Assembly: GCF_016865525.2 (NCBI RefSeq)
Contig: NZ_CP075169.1
Span: forward strand, 62,001 to 126,000
Direction of reading: 5' to 3'
Length of the DNA: 64,000 bases
Source: Sodalis ligni
GTDB taxonomy: Bacteria > Pseudomonadota > Gammaproteobacteria > Enterobacterales > Enterobacteriaceae
Within the stretch, counting starts at the first letter, position 1. The number at the start of each line of letters is the position of its first letter. Shown here piece by piece: positions 47,762-57,900 of this stretch. The notes beneath the pieces were generated by a model. It was not told the origin of the DNA. It worked only from the letters and a program-made list of their open reading frames with translations, and did no database searches. Position numbers and translations under genes: made by a program.

Positions 47762-47786
47762 ACCCGGTCGCCGCAAGCGACCGGGT
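47762..47786 (+). other. dppA-dppB hairpin 2
   Basis: ACCCGGTCGC and GCGACCGGGT form a perfect 10-bp stem with loop CGCAA, ending 31 bp before dppB. No T-run follows; likely an RNA-stabilising or processing structure. Confidence 0.6.
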
Positions 47787-47817
47787 AAACTATATACAGA
47801 AACAGAGAGTTCGGAAT

Positions 47818-48837
47818 ATGTTGCAGTTCATACTCCGACGTTTGGGACTTGTGATCCCGACGTTTATTGGTATTACCTTGCTGACGTTTGCGTTTGTCCA
47901 TCTGATCCCGGGCGATCCGGTGTTGATCATGGCCGGCGAACGGGGCATGTCGCCGGCGCAGCACGCCCAGGCGATGGCGCAATTGGGCCTGGACAAACCG
48001 CTCTATGAGCAATATATCCGTTATGTCGTCGGCATTCTGCACGGTGATCTGGGTATATCCCTTAAAAGCCGCATACCCGTCTGGCAAGAGTTTGTGCCGC
48101 GTTTCAAGGCAACCCTCGAACTGGGTGTTTGCGCAATGATTTTCGCCGTGGCGCTGGGTATTCCGGCCGGCGTGCTGGCTGCGGTAAAACGCGGCTCGCT
48201 GTTTGATCATACCGCGGTCAGTATCTCCCTGGCCGGCTATTCGATGCCCATCTTCTGGTGGGGCATGATGCTTATCATGCTGGTGTCGGTGCACTGGAAT
48301 CTCACGCCGGTCTCCGGGCGGGTCGGGGATACGGTGTTCCTGGACGATTCGCTGCCCCTCACCGGATTTATGCTGATTGATACTCTGATCTGGGGGCAGC
48401 CCGGTGATTTTATCGACGCCCTTAAGCATATGATTCTGCCGGCCATCGTGCTCGGCACCATTCCACTGGCGGTGATCGTGCGCATGACCCGCTCGGCGAT
48501 GCTGGAAGTGCTGAGCGAAGATTATATCCGTACCGCCCGGGCCAAGGGCCTAAGCCGTATGCGGGTCATTATCGTCCATGCGCTGCGCAATGCCCTGCTG
48601 CCGGTGGTCACGGTCATCGGTTTGCAGGTGGGTACCCTGCTGGCGGGGGCAATTCTCACCGAGACCATTTTTTCCTGGCCGGGATTGGGGCGGTGGTTGA
48701 TTGAAGCCTTGCAGCGCCGGGATTATCCGGTGGTGCAGGGCGGTGTGTTATTGGTAGCGATCCTGATTATTGTGGTGAACCTGCTGGTGGACGTGCTGTA
48801 CGGCGTGGTTAACCCGCGTATTCGCCACAAGAAATAG
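47818..48837 (+). CDS. dppB: DppB, dipeptide ABC permease
   Basis: This 339-residue inner-membrane permease, the same length as E. coli DppB, begins MLQFILRRLGLVIPTFIGIT and carries the permease signature (EDYIRTARAKGLSRMRVIIV) near residue 230. An in-frame extension to 47692 reads through the intergenic hairpins and is not used. Start supported by homology; a weak AGAGAG precedes it. Confidence 0.95.
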   Translation: MLQFILRRLGLVIPTFIGITLLTFAFVHLIPGDPVLIMAGERGMSPAQHAQAMAQLGLDKPLYEQYIRYVVGILHGDLGISLKSRIPVWQEFVPRFKATLELGVCAMIFAVALGIPAGVLAAVKRGSLFDHTAVSISLAGYSMPIFWWGMMLIMLVSVHWNLTPVSGRVGDTVFLDDSLPLTGFMLIDTLIWGQPGDFIDALKHMILPAIVLGTIPLAVIVRMTRSAMLEVLSEDYIRTARAKGLSRMRVIIVHALRNALLPVVTVIGLQVGTLLAGAILTETIFSWPGLGRWLIEALQRRDYPVVQGGVLLVAILIIVVNLLVDVLYGVVNPRIRHKK

Positions 48838-48848
48838 GGGAATGGAAA

Positions 48849-49751
48849 ATGACTGAAATTTCTGAGCCGGTGGTAGCCGGCGCACCTAAGCCCATGACCC
48901 CGTTGCAGGAGTTCTGGCACTATTTTCACCGCAATAAAGGCGCGGTAATCGGGCTGGGTTACATCGTACTGATGTTCGTGATTGCCATCGGCGCCGGGGT
49001 AATAGCGCCACACGGCCCGGCCGAGCAGTTCCGCGAAGCCCTGCTGCGGCCGCCGGTCTGGATGGAGGGCGGCAGCTGGCAGTTCATCCTGGGTACTGAT
49101 GACGTCGGCCGCGATATCATGACCCGGTTGATGTACGGCGCCCGGCTGTCGCTGCTGGTGGGCTGCCTGGTGGTGGTGCTGTCACTGATTTTCGGGGTGA
49201 TATTCGGCCTGTTGTCCGGTTATATCGGCGGACTGGTGGACGTTATCATCATGCGTGTCGTGGATATCATGCTGGCGCTGCCCAGCCTGCTGCTGGCTCT
49301 GGTGCTGGTGGCGATATTCGGCCCCTCCATTGTGAATGCCTCCCTGGCGCTGACGTTCGTGGCATTGCCACACTATATCCGTTTAACGCGCGCGGCGGTG
49401 CTGGGGGAAGTGAACCGCGACTACGTGACCGCCTCCGGCGTTGCCGGCGCCGGCGCCATGCGGCAGATGTTTATCAATATTCTTCCCAACTGCCTGGCGC
49501 CGTTAATCGTGCAGGCGTCGCTGGGTTTCTCCAACGCCATCCTTGATATGGCGGCGCTGGGCTTTCTGGGCATGGGCGCGCAGCCGCCGACACCGGAGTG
49601 GGGCACCATGCTCGCCGACGTGTTGCAGTTTGCGCAAACTGCCTGGTGGGTAGTGACCTTCCCCGGGGTCATTATCCTGCTCACCGTTTTAGCCTTTAAT
49701 TTGATGGGCGACGGGCTGCGTGATGCGCTCGACCCCAAACTCAAGCAGTAA
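48849..49751 (+). CDS. dppC: DppC, dipeptide ABC permease
   Basis: This 300-residue partner of DppB has an N-terminal cytoplasmic stretch, six membrane spans, and the motif [20 protein letters not shown] near residue 195. It starts 11 bp after dppB with AGGGGAA upstream. Length matches E. coli DppC. Confidence 0.95.
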   Translation: MTEISEPVVAGAPKPMTPLQEFWHYFHRNKGAVIGLGYIVLMFVIAIGAGVIAPHGPAEQFREALLRPPVWMEGGSWQFILGTDDVGRDIMTRLMYGARLSLLVGCLVVVLSLIFGVIFGLLSGYIGGLVDVIIMRVVDIMLALPSLLLALVLVAIFGPSIVNASLALTFVALPHYIRLTRAAVLGEVNRDYVTASGVAGAGAMRQMFINILPNCLAPLIVQASLGFSNAILDMAALGFLGMGAQPPTPEWGTMLADVLQFAQTAWWVVTFPGVIILLTVLAFNLMGDGLRDALDPKLKQ

Positions 49752-49761
49752 CGAGGAAGCA

Positions 49762-50742
49762 ATGGCGTTATTAACCATAGATAAACTGTCGGTGCATTTC
49801 GGTGATGAAGGGACACCGTTTCGCGCCGTCGATCGTATCAGCTACCAGGTGGAGCAAGGCCAGGTGGTGGGTATCGTGGGCGAATCCGGCTCCGGTAAGT
49901 CGGTAAGTTCGCTGGCCATTATGGGCCTGATAGATTTTCCCGGCCGGGTGATGGCGGAAAACCTGGTATTCAACGGGCGGGATTTGCAAAAGATCTCCAA
50001 TAGCGAGCGCCGCCAGCTGATCGGCGCCGATATTGCGATGATTTTCCAGGATCCGATGACCAGCCTGAATCCTTGCTACACCGTGGGTTACCAGATTATG
50101 GAAGCCATCAAGGTGCACCAGGGAGGCAACCGCAGAACCCGGCGCCAGCGGGCTATTGATCTGCTGACCCTGGTGGGGATTCCCGCCCCGGCTTCCCGTC
50201 TGGATGTCTATCCCCATCAGCTGTCCGGCGGCATGAGCCAGCGGGTGATGATAGCCATGGCCATTGCCTGCCGGCCGAAGTTATTGATTGCCGACGAGCC
50301 CACCACCGCGCTGGATGTGACTATCCAGGCGCAGATTATCGAACTGCTGCTGGATTTGCAGCAGCGGGAAAATATGGCCCTGGTGCTTATTACCCACGAT
50401 CTGGCCCTGGTGGCGGAATCGGCTCATTATATTATCGTGATGTACGCCGGGCAGGTGGTGGAAACCGGCAAGGCGACGGAAATCTTCCGCGCGCCGCGCC
50501 ATCCCTATACCCAGGCGCTGCTGCGCGCCCTGCCGGAGTTTGCCGCCGATAAATCGCGGCTGGCCTCGTTGCCGGGCATGGTGCCGGGTAAATACGACCG
50601 CCCGCTGGGATGCTTGCTTAATCCCCGCTGCCCCTATGCCGACGAGAAATGCCGCCAGGTGGAACCGGAGCTGATGACGCTGCCGGATCGGCAGTCGAAA
50701 TGCCACTATCCGCTGGATGACGAGGGGAGACCCACCCGATGA
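49762..50742 (+). CDS. dppD: DppD, dipeptide transporter ATPase
   Basis: This 326-residue ATPase has Walker [10 protein letters not shown]-loop [10 protein letters not shown], signature LSGGMSQRV, Walker [13 protein letters not shown], and the C-terminal oligopeptide-transporter zinc/iron-binding-like Cys motif ([14 protein letters not shown]). The ATG at 49762 (after AACGAGGAAGC) is preferred over 49720, which lies inside dppC. It overlaps dppF by 4 bp. Confidence 0.95.
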   Translation: MALLTIDKLSVHFGDEGTPFRAVDRISYQVEQGQVVGIVGESGSGKSVSSLAIMGLIDFPGRVMAENLVFNGRDLQKISNSERRQLIGADIAMIFQDPMTSLNPCYTVGYQIMEAIKVHQGGNRRTRRQRAIDLLTLVGIPAPASRLDVYPHQLSGGMSQRVMIAMAIACRPKLLIADEPTTALDVTIQAQIIELLLDLQQRENMALVLITHDLALVAESAHYIIVMYAGQVVETGKATEIFRAPRHPYTQALLRALPEFAADKSRLASLPGMVPGKYDRPLGCLLNPRCPYADEKCRQVEPELMTLPDRQSKCHYPLDDEGRPTR

Positions 50743-51749
50743 GCGAACCTATTTACGATCCCGCGTCAACGGCGCTGCTGCATGCGGTTGATTTAAAGAA
50801 ATACTATCCGGTGAAAAAGGGCATTTTCGCCAAGGAAACCCTGGTTAAGGCCCTGGATGGCGTCTCGTTTACCCTGGAGCGGGGTAAGACACTGGCGGTG
50901 GTGGGCGAATCCGGCTGCGGCAAATCCACCCTGGGCCGGCTGCTGACCATGATTGAAATGCCCACCGGCGGCGAACTCCATTATCTGGGCCAGGATTTGC
51001 TGAAACCGGACCAGACCGCGGAGCACTTGCGCCGGCAGAAAATCCAGATTGTGTTCCAAAACCCTTACGGCTCGCTGAATCCCCGTAAGAAAGTGGGGCA
51101 GATACTGGAGGAGCCTTTGATTATCAATACCTCCCTGAACCGGGAGCAGCGCCGTGAAAAAGCGTTGGCGATGATGGCAAAGGTGGGGTTGCGCACGGAG
51201 TACTACGAGCGCTATCCGCATATGTTTTCCGGCGGCCAGCGCCAGCGTATCGCCATTGCCCGCGGTTTGATGCTGGACCCGGATGTGGTGATTGCCGATG
51301 AGCCGGTTTCCGCCCTGGATGTGTCGGTTCGCGCCCAGGTCTTGAACCTGATGATGGACCTGCAACAGGAAATGGGGCTGTCCTATGTATTCATCTCCCA
51401 CGATCTGTCGGTGGTGGAGCATATCGCCGATGAAGTGATGGTGATGTACCTGGGACGCTGCGTGGAGAAGGGCAGCAAGGCGGCGATATTCGACAATCCG
51501 CGCCATCCCTATACCCAGGCGCTGCTGTCCGCCACGCCGCGGCTGAACCCCGATTTGCGCCGCGAACGCATCAAGCTGACCGGCGAGCTGCCCAGTCCGT
51601 TGGATCCGCCGCCGGGATGCGCCTTCAGCGCCCGCTGCCGCCGCCGCTTCGGTACCTGTACCGAGTTGCAGCCGCAGCTGAAAAAATACGGCGAACAGCT
51701 GGTGGCCTGTTTCGCCGTTGATCAGGATGAGGCGCAGGGCATTCGCTGA
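50739..51749 (+). CDS. dppF: DppF, dipeptide transporter ATPase
   Basis: This 336-residue second ATPase has Walker [24 protein letters not shown], signature [14 protein letters not shown], Walker [13 protein letters not shown], and the C-terminal Cys motif [14 protein letters not shown]. Its ATG overlaps the dppD stop, indicating translational coupling. It ends the operon; a convergent AT-rich gene overlaps its final codons. Confidence 0.95.
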   Translation: MSEPIYDPASTALLHAVDLKKYYPVKKGIFAKETLVKALDGVSFTLERGKTLAVVGESGCGKSTLGRLLTMIEMPTGGELHYLGQDLLKPDQTAEHLRRQKIQIVFQNPYGSLNPRKKVGQILEEPLIINTSLNREQRREKALAMMAKVGLRTEYYERYPHMFSGGQRQRIAIARGLMLDPDVVIADEPVSALDVSVRAQVLNLMMDLQQEMGLSYVFISHDLSVVEHIADEVMVMYLGRCVEKGSKAAIFDNPRHPYTQALLSATPRLNPDLRRERIKLTGELPSPLDPPPGCAFSARCRRRFGTCTELQPQLKKYGEQLVACFAVDQDEAQGIR

Positions 51750-52252
51750 GGCGTGCGCCATAACCTTGCTAGCGGGCATGATGAGATTTTCCTGGTCCAT
51801 CGTGCCCAATGGCTACCCCCCAACATCATCCCGCCATTAGCGCCGATAAACGCTCCCGGAAGTGTGCATGGCAGCAGTGAAATCATTGGCATTTCAATTA
51901 AGTCAATCAGTCGCGACCCCACGGCAATTAGCCCAAAAGTAGCAAACATTACATATTCACCTATGGACGGCATGAAATTCAAAGCACTGTTTCCGACAGA
52001 CCTCAGCGCCCGAATAAAACCTCCAGGTGAATTGAGTATGCTTGCGGAATCATCAATGCCTGTGGAGGGTTGATGGTTATTAATTTCTAAATTATTTTTT
52101 ATCTCAATTTTATTTTCATCAAAAGAAGCGAATAATGCTGGATTAGGCTTGCCGCCAAAGCCATCTTTTAAATTCAGCAAGCTGGCTTCATAATCCGACG
52201 TAAGATATTTCTTTCCAAATATGCCGTCGGACGTTAAATCTTTAAAATTCAT
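51722..52252 (-). CDS. Unrecognised protein with hydrophobic glycine-rich C-terminal half
   Basis: The frame gives 176 residues: a hydrophilic N-terminal half (MNFKDLTSDGIFGKKYLTSD) and a hydrophobic part (about residues 95-145) with FMPSIGEYVMFATFGLIAVG and GAFIGANGGMMLGG. The last 30 residues (WARWTRKISS...) are unlike the rest and overlap the end of dppF on the other strand, so the natural stop may have been lost by a frameshift or deletion. The start codon is adjacent to the stop of the upstream gene, implying an operon of two. The hydrophobic Gly-rich segment could insert in membranes. I do not recognise the family. Confidence 0.45.
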   Translation of the reverse strand: MNFKDLTSDGIFGKKYLTSDYEASLLNLKDGFGGKPNPALFASFDENKIEIKNNLEINNHQPSTGIDDSASILNSPGGFIRALRSVGNSALNFMPSIGEYVMFATFGLIAVGSRLIDLIEMPMISLLPCTLPGAFIGANGGMMLGGSHWARWTRKISSCPLARLWRTPQRMPCASS

Positions 52253-53154
52253 CTAATCTTTTGTCAATACTCTCAAGAACGTTTTAGATTCTGTTGACGG
52301 ATTGATATTGCCGGGAGGGTTTAAGCGATTTGAAACGGCTTTATAAAGTTCACGACCCTTATCGTTTGAGTTGTATTGGAGTGTATGCACTCCATTGTTA
52401 TCTATATAGCATTTCAGCCCCTGATCCCAACATAATGTTTTACCCTCGGATAACCCATTTATGCTAACATCCAGTAAGGCTTTATTTTTACCAAGCAGTA
52501 AAAAATTGCATTTGCCTTGTTGTAATCCGATTGGGGCATTCCAATGAATTGCAACCCTTCAGCACTCTCTCTGAGCTTCCCGGCGGTATCCTGGAAAGTA
52601 GTAGGAGGATTTATGGATAAAATAATGATTTCACCTCGGGCTTTATCGTCTTCAACTAAGGATCCATGGCCGACAATCTTCTTAAAATAGGCCTGCTCAG
52701 TAGTAAATGCCCGGCAATTTTCCCCGGCTTCCGCTTTGAACCGTTTCAAAAACTGCTGAAAGTCTTTATCGCCATATAATACATCTATAATGCGCCAGGC
52801 TATATTTTTATAATTTGCCTGCTGAAGTCGTTGATGGATATAAGCTTCAGTCAATAACCCCCCCGAGCCCAATGATATTAAGGTAATAGAGGTGTCCTTG
52901 CTAGGCGTAATATGAAAAATTTCATCGGTCACGTTGTTTATGAACGTTATCCGGCCATTGAGCGAAGCAATTTCTTTGCTCTCAAACCAGTAAAGACCGT
53001 TTCTAACTCGCAGAGCATGTTGATCATCTCCATCTAAAAACGTTTCATTTTGTACTTGATGGGCGGTTAAAGGGGCGGGTAATGGGGCGCTTACTAAATC
53101 AGACGGCGATATAATAGCCGTACCCTTGTTATTTATGGTTACTGATGAATGCAT
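52253..53154 (-). pseudogene. Unrecognised protein with Rossmann/methyltransferase-like core, one frameshift
   Basis: The uninterrupted frame (to 52459) starts at 53154 (AGGAGATCG upstream; MHSSVTINNKGTAIISPSDL). A central segment ITLISLGSGGLLTEAYIHQR, then WRIIDVLYGD and EIIILSINPPTTF, has the spacing of SAM-methyltransferase motifs I, II and IV, but similarity is only by eye. Near 52535 the frame is lost; adding one C in the CCCC run gives FIGMPPIGLQQGKCNFLLLG and a natural end FLRVLTKD with stop at 52253, directly abutting the next gene. Corrected length is about 300 residues. AT-rich compared with flanking operons, so probably acquired. Could be a secreted toxin or effector; function unknown. 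Confidence 0.5.
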
Positions 53155-53495
53155 CTTTAACGATCTCCTTTTATTCTTTGTGGATAATATAATTTGATTG
53201 ATCACAGTTATATGATTATTATCCATCCATAGCAACCAAAGTATATTAATAAATTACTGGAGCGCTCCCGCCGGAATAACTTTATAGGCTCTGTCACAAC
53301 TAAACAAGTTTTATTCTTCGATAATCAAGAAGAGTGGCTAATATTATTTATTAATAATGAAAATTATAATAAATATATAATATATGGATACTATGCATCC
53401 CCGGCAGATTATCACATGACAAACGCAGCGGAGGGTATTCCCGGCATACCCGGAAACCCTGCACCCCGTTATGCAATTTAATCTATATTAAATGG
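53155..53495. other. AT-rich intergenic region; nothing recognised
   Basis: About 340 bp of very AT-rich DNA (for example 53330-53400) between the unknown gene pair and the end of the cellulose operon. It likely holds the promoter of the gene pair. No gene, repeat or RNA is evident. Confidence 0.5.
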
Positions 53496-54497
53496 CTATT
53501 TTAGCGACCAGTACGTCAGCAGATGCAGGCTGGCGGAGTAATAATCCTCTTGCGACAGGATGTTGTCGGTGACCTGGGCCTGATTCCCCATAATAGCGTC
53601 CCGGATGGCCAGCATGCCCGGCGTCAGCATGTAATTGGGCTTTTCGCCGGTGAGTACATCCACCCAGGCCGGGGTGCTCAGACGGTCGAACTGCCGCCAA
53701 TAGCCGACATAGGGCCCCAGGGCCAGGCTCCTGGGCTGCGCCCAATTGATGTAGAGGGGAATGCGAACGGCATCGAAGCTGAAGCGGGCAGGCTTGTTAT
53801 CCGCCGGAGACAGGGTTTTATCCGATCTTAGGGTGACCCAGTCGGTGGGCAGCTGCGGGTCGCCAAAACGCATCTGCGCCAGCAGCTTCAGGCCGTCGGT
53901 GGATAAATCATTCCAGGTTTTCAGGTGGCCCTGCTGATAAAACGCCTGCCAGGCCGGGAAGATGAAATAGGAGGGATTGAGCGTTATCGCGCTGGTTTGA
54001 TTGAACCCCGTCACACCGGGCAGCAAGACGGTATAGCTGGCGTACCGGATCACGTTGTGTTTGATCAGCGCCTCCTGAAGCTTGCCGGAGGCGGCGATAT
54101 AGGCCGGCTGCTGCCATTTTTGGCCCGCCAGCAGCAGTGCCCAGGCGATAAGGGTATCGCCGTCGGATGCGGTATTGAGATCCGCCACCGGCGGGGTGCT
54201 GGCGGGGTCGTAGCGCCAGGAATAGAGGCCGATATCTTTGCGATACAGGTGGGCATCGCTCCATTTCAGCAACTGATCAAAAGTGGCGCGATCGTTATTG
54301 AACACCGCCAGCAGCATGCCGAAACCCTGTCCTTCGCTGTGGCTGATATTGTGGTTGCCGGTATCGATGATCCGGCCTTCCGGCAGCAGAAAGCGGCTTT
54401 TATAATTATGCCAGCCCATGGTTTCCCCCTGGGTGGAGCCGGAGATCAAGGCAAAAACCAAACCTATCAGCAGTGCGAAATGGCGAGCGAATTTCAT
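53496..54497 (-). CDS. bcsZ: BcsZ, GH8 endo-1,4-beta-glucanase of the cellulose operon
   Basis: This 333-residue periplasmic endoglucanase has a signal peptide (about 1-24, ...ISGSTQG) and the GH8 fold. The proton-donor Glu is in ISHSEGQGFGMLLAVF (near residue 55), the catalytic Asp region in TASDGDTLIAWALLLAG, and the conserved FDAVRIPLYINWA follows near residue 240. It trims nascent cellulose and is needed for normal secretion. It is last in the operon, 14 bp after bcsD. Confidence 0.93.
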   Translation of the reverse strand: MKFARHFALLIGLVFALISGSTQGETMGWHNYKSRFLLPEGRIIDTGNHNISHSEGQGFGMLLAVFNNDRATFDQLLKWSDAHLYRKDIGLYSWRYDPASTPPVADLNTASDGDTLIAWALLLAGQKWQQPAYIAASGKLQEALIKHNVIRYASYTVLLPGVTGFNQTSAITLNPSYFIFPAWQAFYQQGHLKTWNDLSTDGLKLLAQMRFGDPQLPTDWVTLRSDKTLSPADNKPARFSFDAVRIPLYINWAQPRSLALGPYVGYWRQFDRLSTPAWVDVLTGEKPNYMLTPGMLAIRDAIMGNQAQVTDNILSQEDYYSASLHLLTYWSLK

Positions 54498-54511
54498 AAA
54501 ACGACCGTCCC

Positions 54512-54991
54512 TTATAAGCCGTTACGGTAACTGAACGTCATCACGCCTTCGGCGCTGTCTTGCTGCCAACGCAGCGCAACATGTGATTGACCCCCTTGCG
54601 CCACCAGCCATGCGGCGTAGGCGCCTTCCAGTATTGCCGCCAGCCCGGCAATCCATTGCGACTCATCCGCTCCGGCCGCCGCCGCCGGGAAGGCATAATG
54701 CTTAAGCGTCAGCGAGGCCTCCGCCGGCTGCAGACGCACATAACCCCAGTGAAAACCGGCCCACAGGCGGTTAAGCTCGTCCTCGAGATCGCCGACGGTT
54801 TGCGCCTGCGCCATGGGAAAACGCTGGGCAAGACGGCTGCCCATCAGGTTGAGAAACTGCCGCCGGTCTTCATCGCCGGCGTTCTCGGCGATGCCGGAGA
54901 GCATAATATCCAGTATATCCTGCCAGCCGGACTGATATTGCCGCCGGCGATAATAGCCCAGCTCGGGAGAAGCGTTAAGCATATCCTGCAT
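54512..54991 (-). CDS. bcsD: BcsD, cellulose synthase subunit D
   Basis: This 159-residue periplasmic subunit resembles Komagataeibacter AxcesD/BcsD, which forms ring-shaped octamers that align glucan chains into crystalline fibrils. Landmarks: YYRRRQYQSGWQDILDIMLS near the N-terminus and the end EGVMTFSYRNGL. It starts 2 bp before the bcsC stop region. Its presence classifies the operon as type I (bcsD-containing). Confidence 0.85.
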   Translation of the reverse strand: MQDMLNASPELGYYRRRQYQSGWQDILDIMLSGIAENAGDEDRRQFLNLMGSRLAQRFPMAQAQTVGDLEDELNRLWAGFHWGYVRLQPAEASLTLKHYAFPAAAAGADESQWIAGLAAILEGAYAAWLVAQGGQSHVALRWQQDSAEGVMTFSYRNGL

Positions 54992-54993
54992 TC

Positions 54994-57900
54994 TTAATTA
55001 CCACCCAATAAATATTTGAAATATAACAAGGCTGTGCTTTCGGAATAATCGCCGAATGTATCGTAACCCACCTGTCCGCCCACCGTTACATGAGGATTGA
55101 TTTTATAGCTGCCGTTGGCATGCACATTATAACTTACGCCGTTTTTGCTTTGGGCGTCGTAATAGGCCGCGGTGCCATAACCCGCCGCCACCAGGGCTTC
55201 CAGTTCGGATTGCAGGGTGGAATTGCCGGGGAAATAAGCGGTCTTATCCTGGGTGTAGGATTGATAGCCCACCGAGCCCCCCAGGTTCAGGTTCCAGTCG
55301 TCGTAGGTTTGGTTGTAATTCACCGGCAGCGACACGCTGATATAGTTTTGCGGGCTGAAATACCCCCCCTGGCCGAAGCTGTAATAGCTCAGGTTTTTAT
55401 CATAATCCATAAAGGTAATATTGACGCCGGTTCGCAGTTCGCTGTTGTCGTCGCGATAAGGGCGCATATAGACGCCCTCTGAGGATGTGATACCGGTATT
55501 GCGGGGAACGTTTTCCCCCACGTAGCTGTAGCCGCCCACCCCGGCATATAAGCCGGCGTCGCCGTCATCATAGGAGTACTGGATATAACCGCCGTTCTTG
55601 GTCACCTGTCCCCATTTATCGCCGCTGATTTTATCCCGGCTACCGACGTAGGCCAGCAAACTGTCGGTGACCGGCCGCCGTTCAGCGGTGATCGTCAGCT
55701 TGCTGAAATTGGTCAGGCTGGGGGACCATTGGAACCCGCCCACCAGAGTGCTTAGATCCTGTCCCAGCGGAGTGGAGCCGATATCCGCCTGATAGCTGTC
55801 GCCGCTCAGCGCCAGGTTCACTTCCGTACCGGTGGCTTTTTGCGAGCCGGGGGAGTCGGCGACATAATCGTCCGGGTTGACCGTGGTGGTGCTATCGGTG
55901 GTGGAAGAAGTGGTGGTGGTAGTGCTGCTCTGGGTCCCGTCGGCATTGGTGGTGGTGGACGTGGTGGTGGTGGACGTGGTGCTGTTCGCCGCGGCGGCGG
56001 TAGCGGCGGCGGCGGTAGCGGCCTCAACCATTCTGGCCTGCTGCAGCGCGCCGGTACCGAAACGGTTGCCGGAGGTGCCGGAGGTGGAGCCGGCGTCCAG
56101 TGAAACCGGCGTCACGGTGAGCTTAAGACGGGAGCTGTCGAACGGCACGCCGGAGAGAAGCAGGGGCGCCTTGATTTCGGTCAGGTTGCTAAGGCCGCTT
56201 TCGCCGTCGCGGCTGCGGATACCTATATCCCCCTCCACCCAGGTGGAGGTCGCGTCCTGCTCCTGATCGAGCAATTGATTGATTTGCTTGAGCGTGCGCT
56301 CTGCCGGCGTTTGCGCCCGGACCGGGGTTTGCGCCACGCCCGTCAGGGGCAGCGGCGTCACGGTATCGGAGCGCTGCCAGGGTAATATCGTGCCGTAGGC
56401 GGAGGCGGTACGCGGCGTAGGGGCATCGGTGCTCTTGTTGATAAAAGGATTGTCGGCGATTTCCAGTCCGCCCACCACCGGCGCGCCGCCGGCGCCGGAG
56501 GCGCTCATGCCGATAACCTGTCCCTTGGCCGAACGCAGGAGGGCGAGGGCCTGCTGGTGATCCCCTGCCGCTTCCGCAATGCGGGCTTCCAGTATCATGC
56601 GATCGACGGTACGCGGTCCCTGCATGCCCGCCACCAGCCGCTTGGCGCGGCCGATGTCCCCCTGCGCCAGCGCGGCATTGGCCGCGCCGGTACGGGCATC
56701 GTCATTATTGGGCTCTTTGGTCAGCACAAAGTCGTAGACCCGCATCGCCTGCTCGTTCATTTTGCCGGATTGATACAGGCGGGCCATGGCCAGCATCAAA
56801 TCGACATTTTGCGGGTCGCTTTGCATCGCCGCGATGAGCTTATCGTAGGCGGCGGCATATTGTCCGCGCTCGCGCAAATCGTCCGCCTGCTGGATAACCG
56901 AACCCTGCCGGATGCGGCTCAGTTCGGCCGGGGTGCTGCCGGCCACAATCTTCGGATTGTTCAAAACGGCGTCCGCCTCGTCGTTAAGGCCCGCCTGGGT
57001 CAGTACGCCGATTTGCGCGGCATAGTCGTCGAGAGTGCCGTTAATCCCGGCCCGCATATTGCCGCGTACCAGGGACACCGCGGTGGCGCTATCCCCCAGC
57101 TTCATCAGATCCTGCGCCAGGTTGCCCACGTCGGACGGGGCGGACGGCGGCGTTTGCGCCAGGGCATGGAGCGTGTTCAACGCCGCGGTGCGGTTACCCT
57201 GCTGCATGTAAGCCTCGGCGCTGCTCATCTGTTCATTGAAGCTGACGCTGGCGGCCAGGTCGCGCATCGCCCGGTTACGGCGGTTTTGCGGTATCGAGGC
57301 CAGCAGTTGGGATGCCACGGACCAGCGCTTGGTTTCACTGGCGAACAGGGCGGCGGCATAGAGATTATCCGCCGGGGCGCCACGTTGGCCGGCGGCGGCC
57401 ATCAGCGACTCCGCCTGAGCGCTGTTCCCCTGTTTTTGCAGAATGCGCGCCATATCCAGCCGGACCCAGATATTGGACGGCTGTTTTTGCAGCGCCTGCT
57501 GCAACAGGTTTAGCGCCCGTTGCGGATCCCCCGCCTGCAGCGCCTGGGCGGCCTGTTGCCGCAACGGATCCACATTGACGCCCACATAGACTTTCGGACG
57601 TTTATCCGCCGGAATGGTTTGCAATAACTGCTGCGCCTCGGCGCCTTTATGCTCCTGCTGCAGCGTGTAATACAGCCCCAGCTTGGCATCGGTATTCTGG
57701 CTGTCTTTGGCAAGCAGGCCGCGATAAGTCTGCTCCGCCCCCGGCAGGTCGTTTTTTCGGCGCTGCACATCGGCACGGAATAATTCCGCCGATGTGCCCT
57801 TGTCGCCTTCCTCCTGCGCCAGCGGTTCACTAAGGGCCAGGGCCGAATTCAAATCGCCGGAGGTCACCGCTCCCTTGGCTTTGTTCAGGGTGCCGTAAAA

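Noticed and set aside
47654..47786. Terminator ending the dppA transcript completely
   Set aside because: The hairpins lack T-runs and dppB needs read-through, so they are treated as attenuating or stabilising structures.
56557..57513. A 318-codon plus-strand open frame opposite bcsC
   Set aside because: Antisense shadow of the TPR region; composition is explained by the Ala/Gln-rich codons on the other strand.
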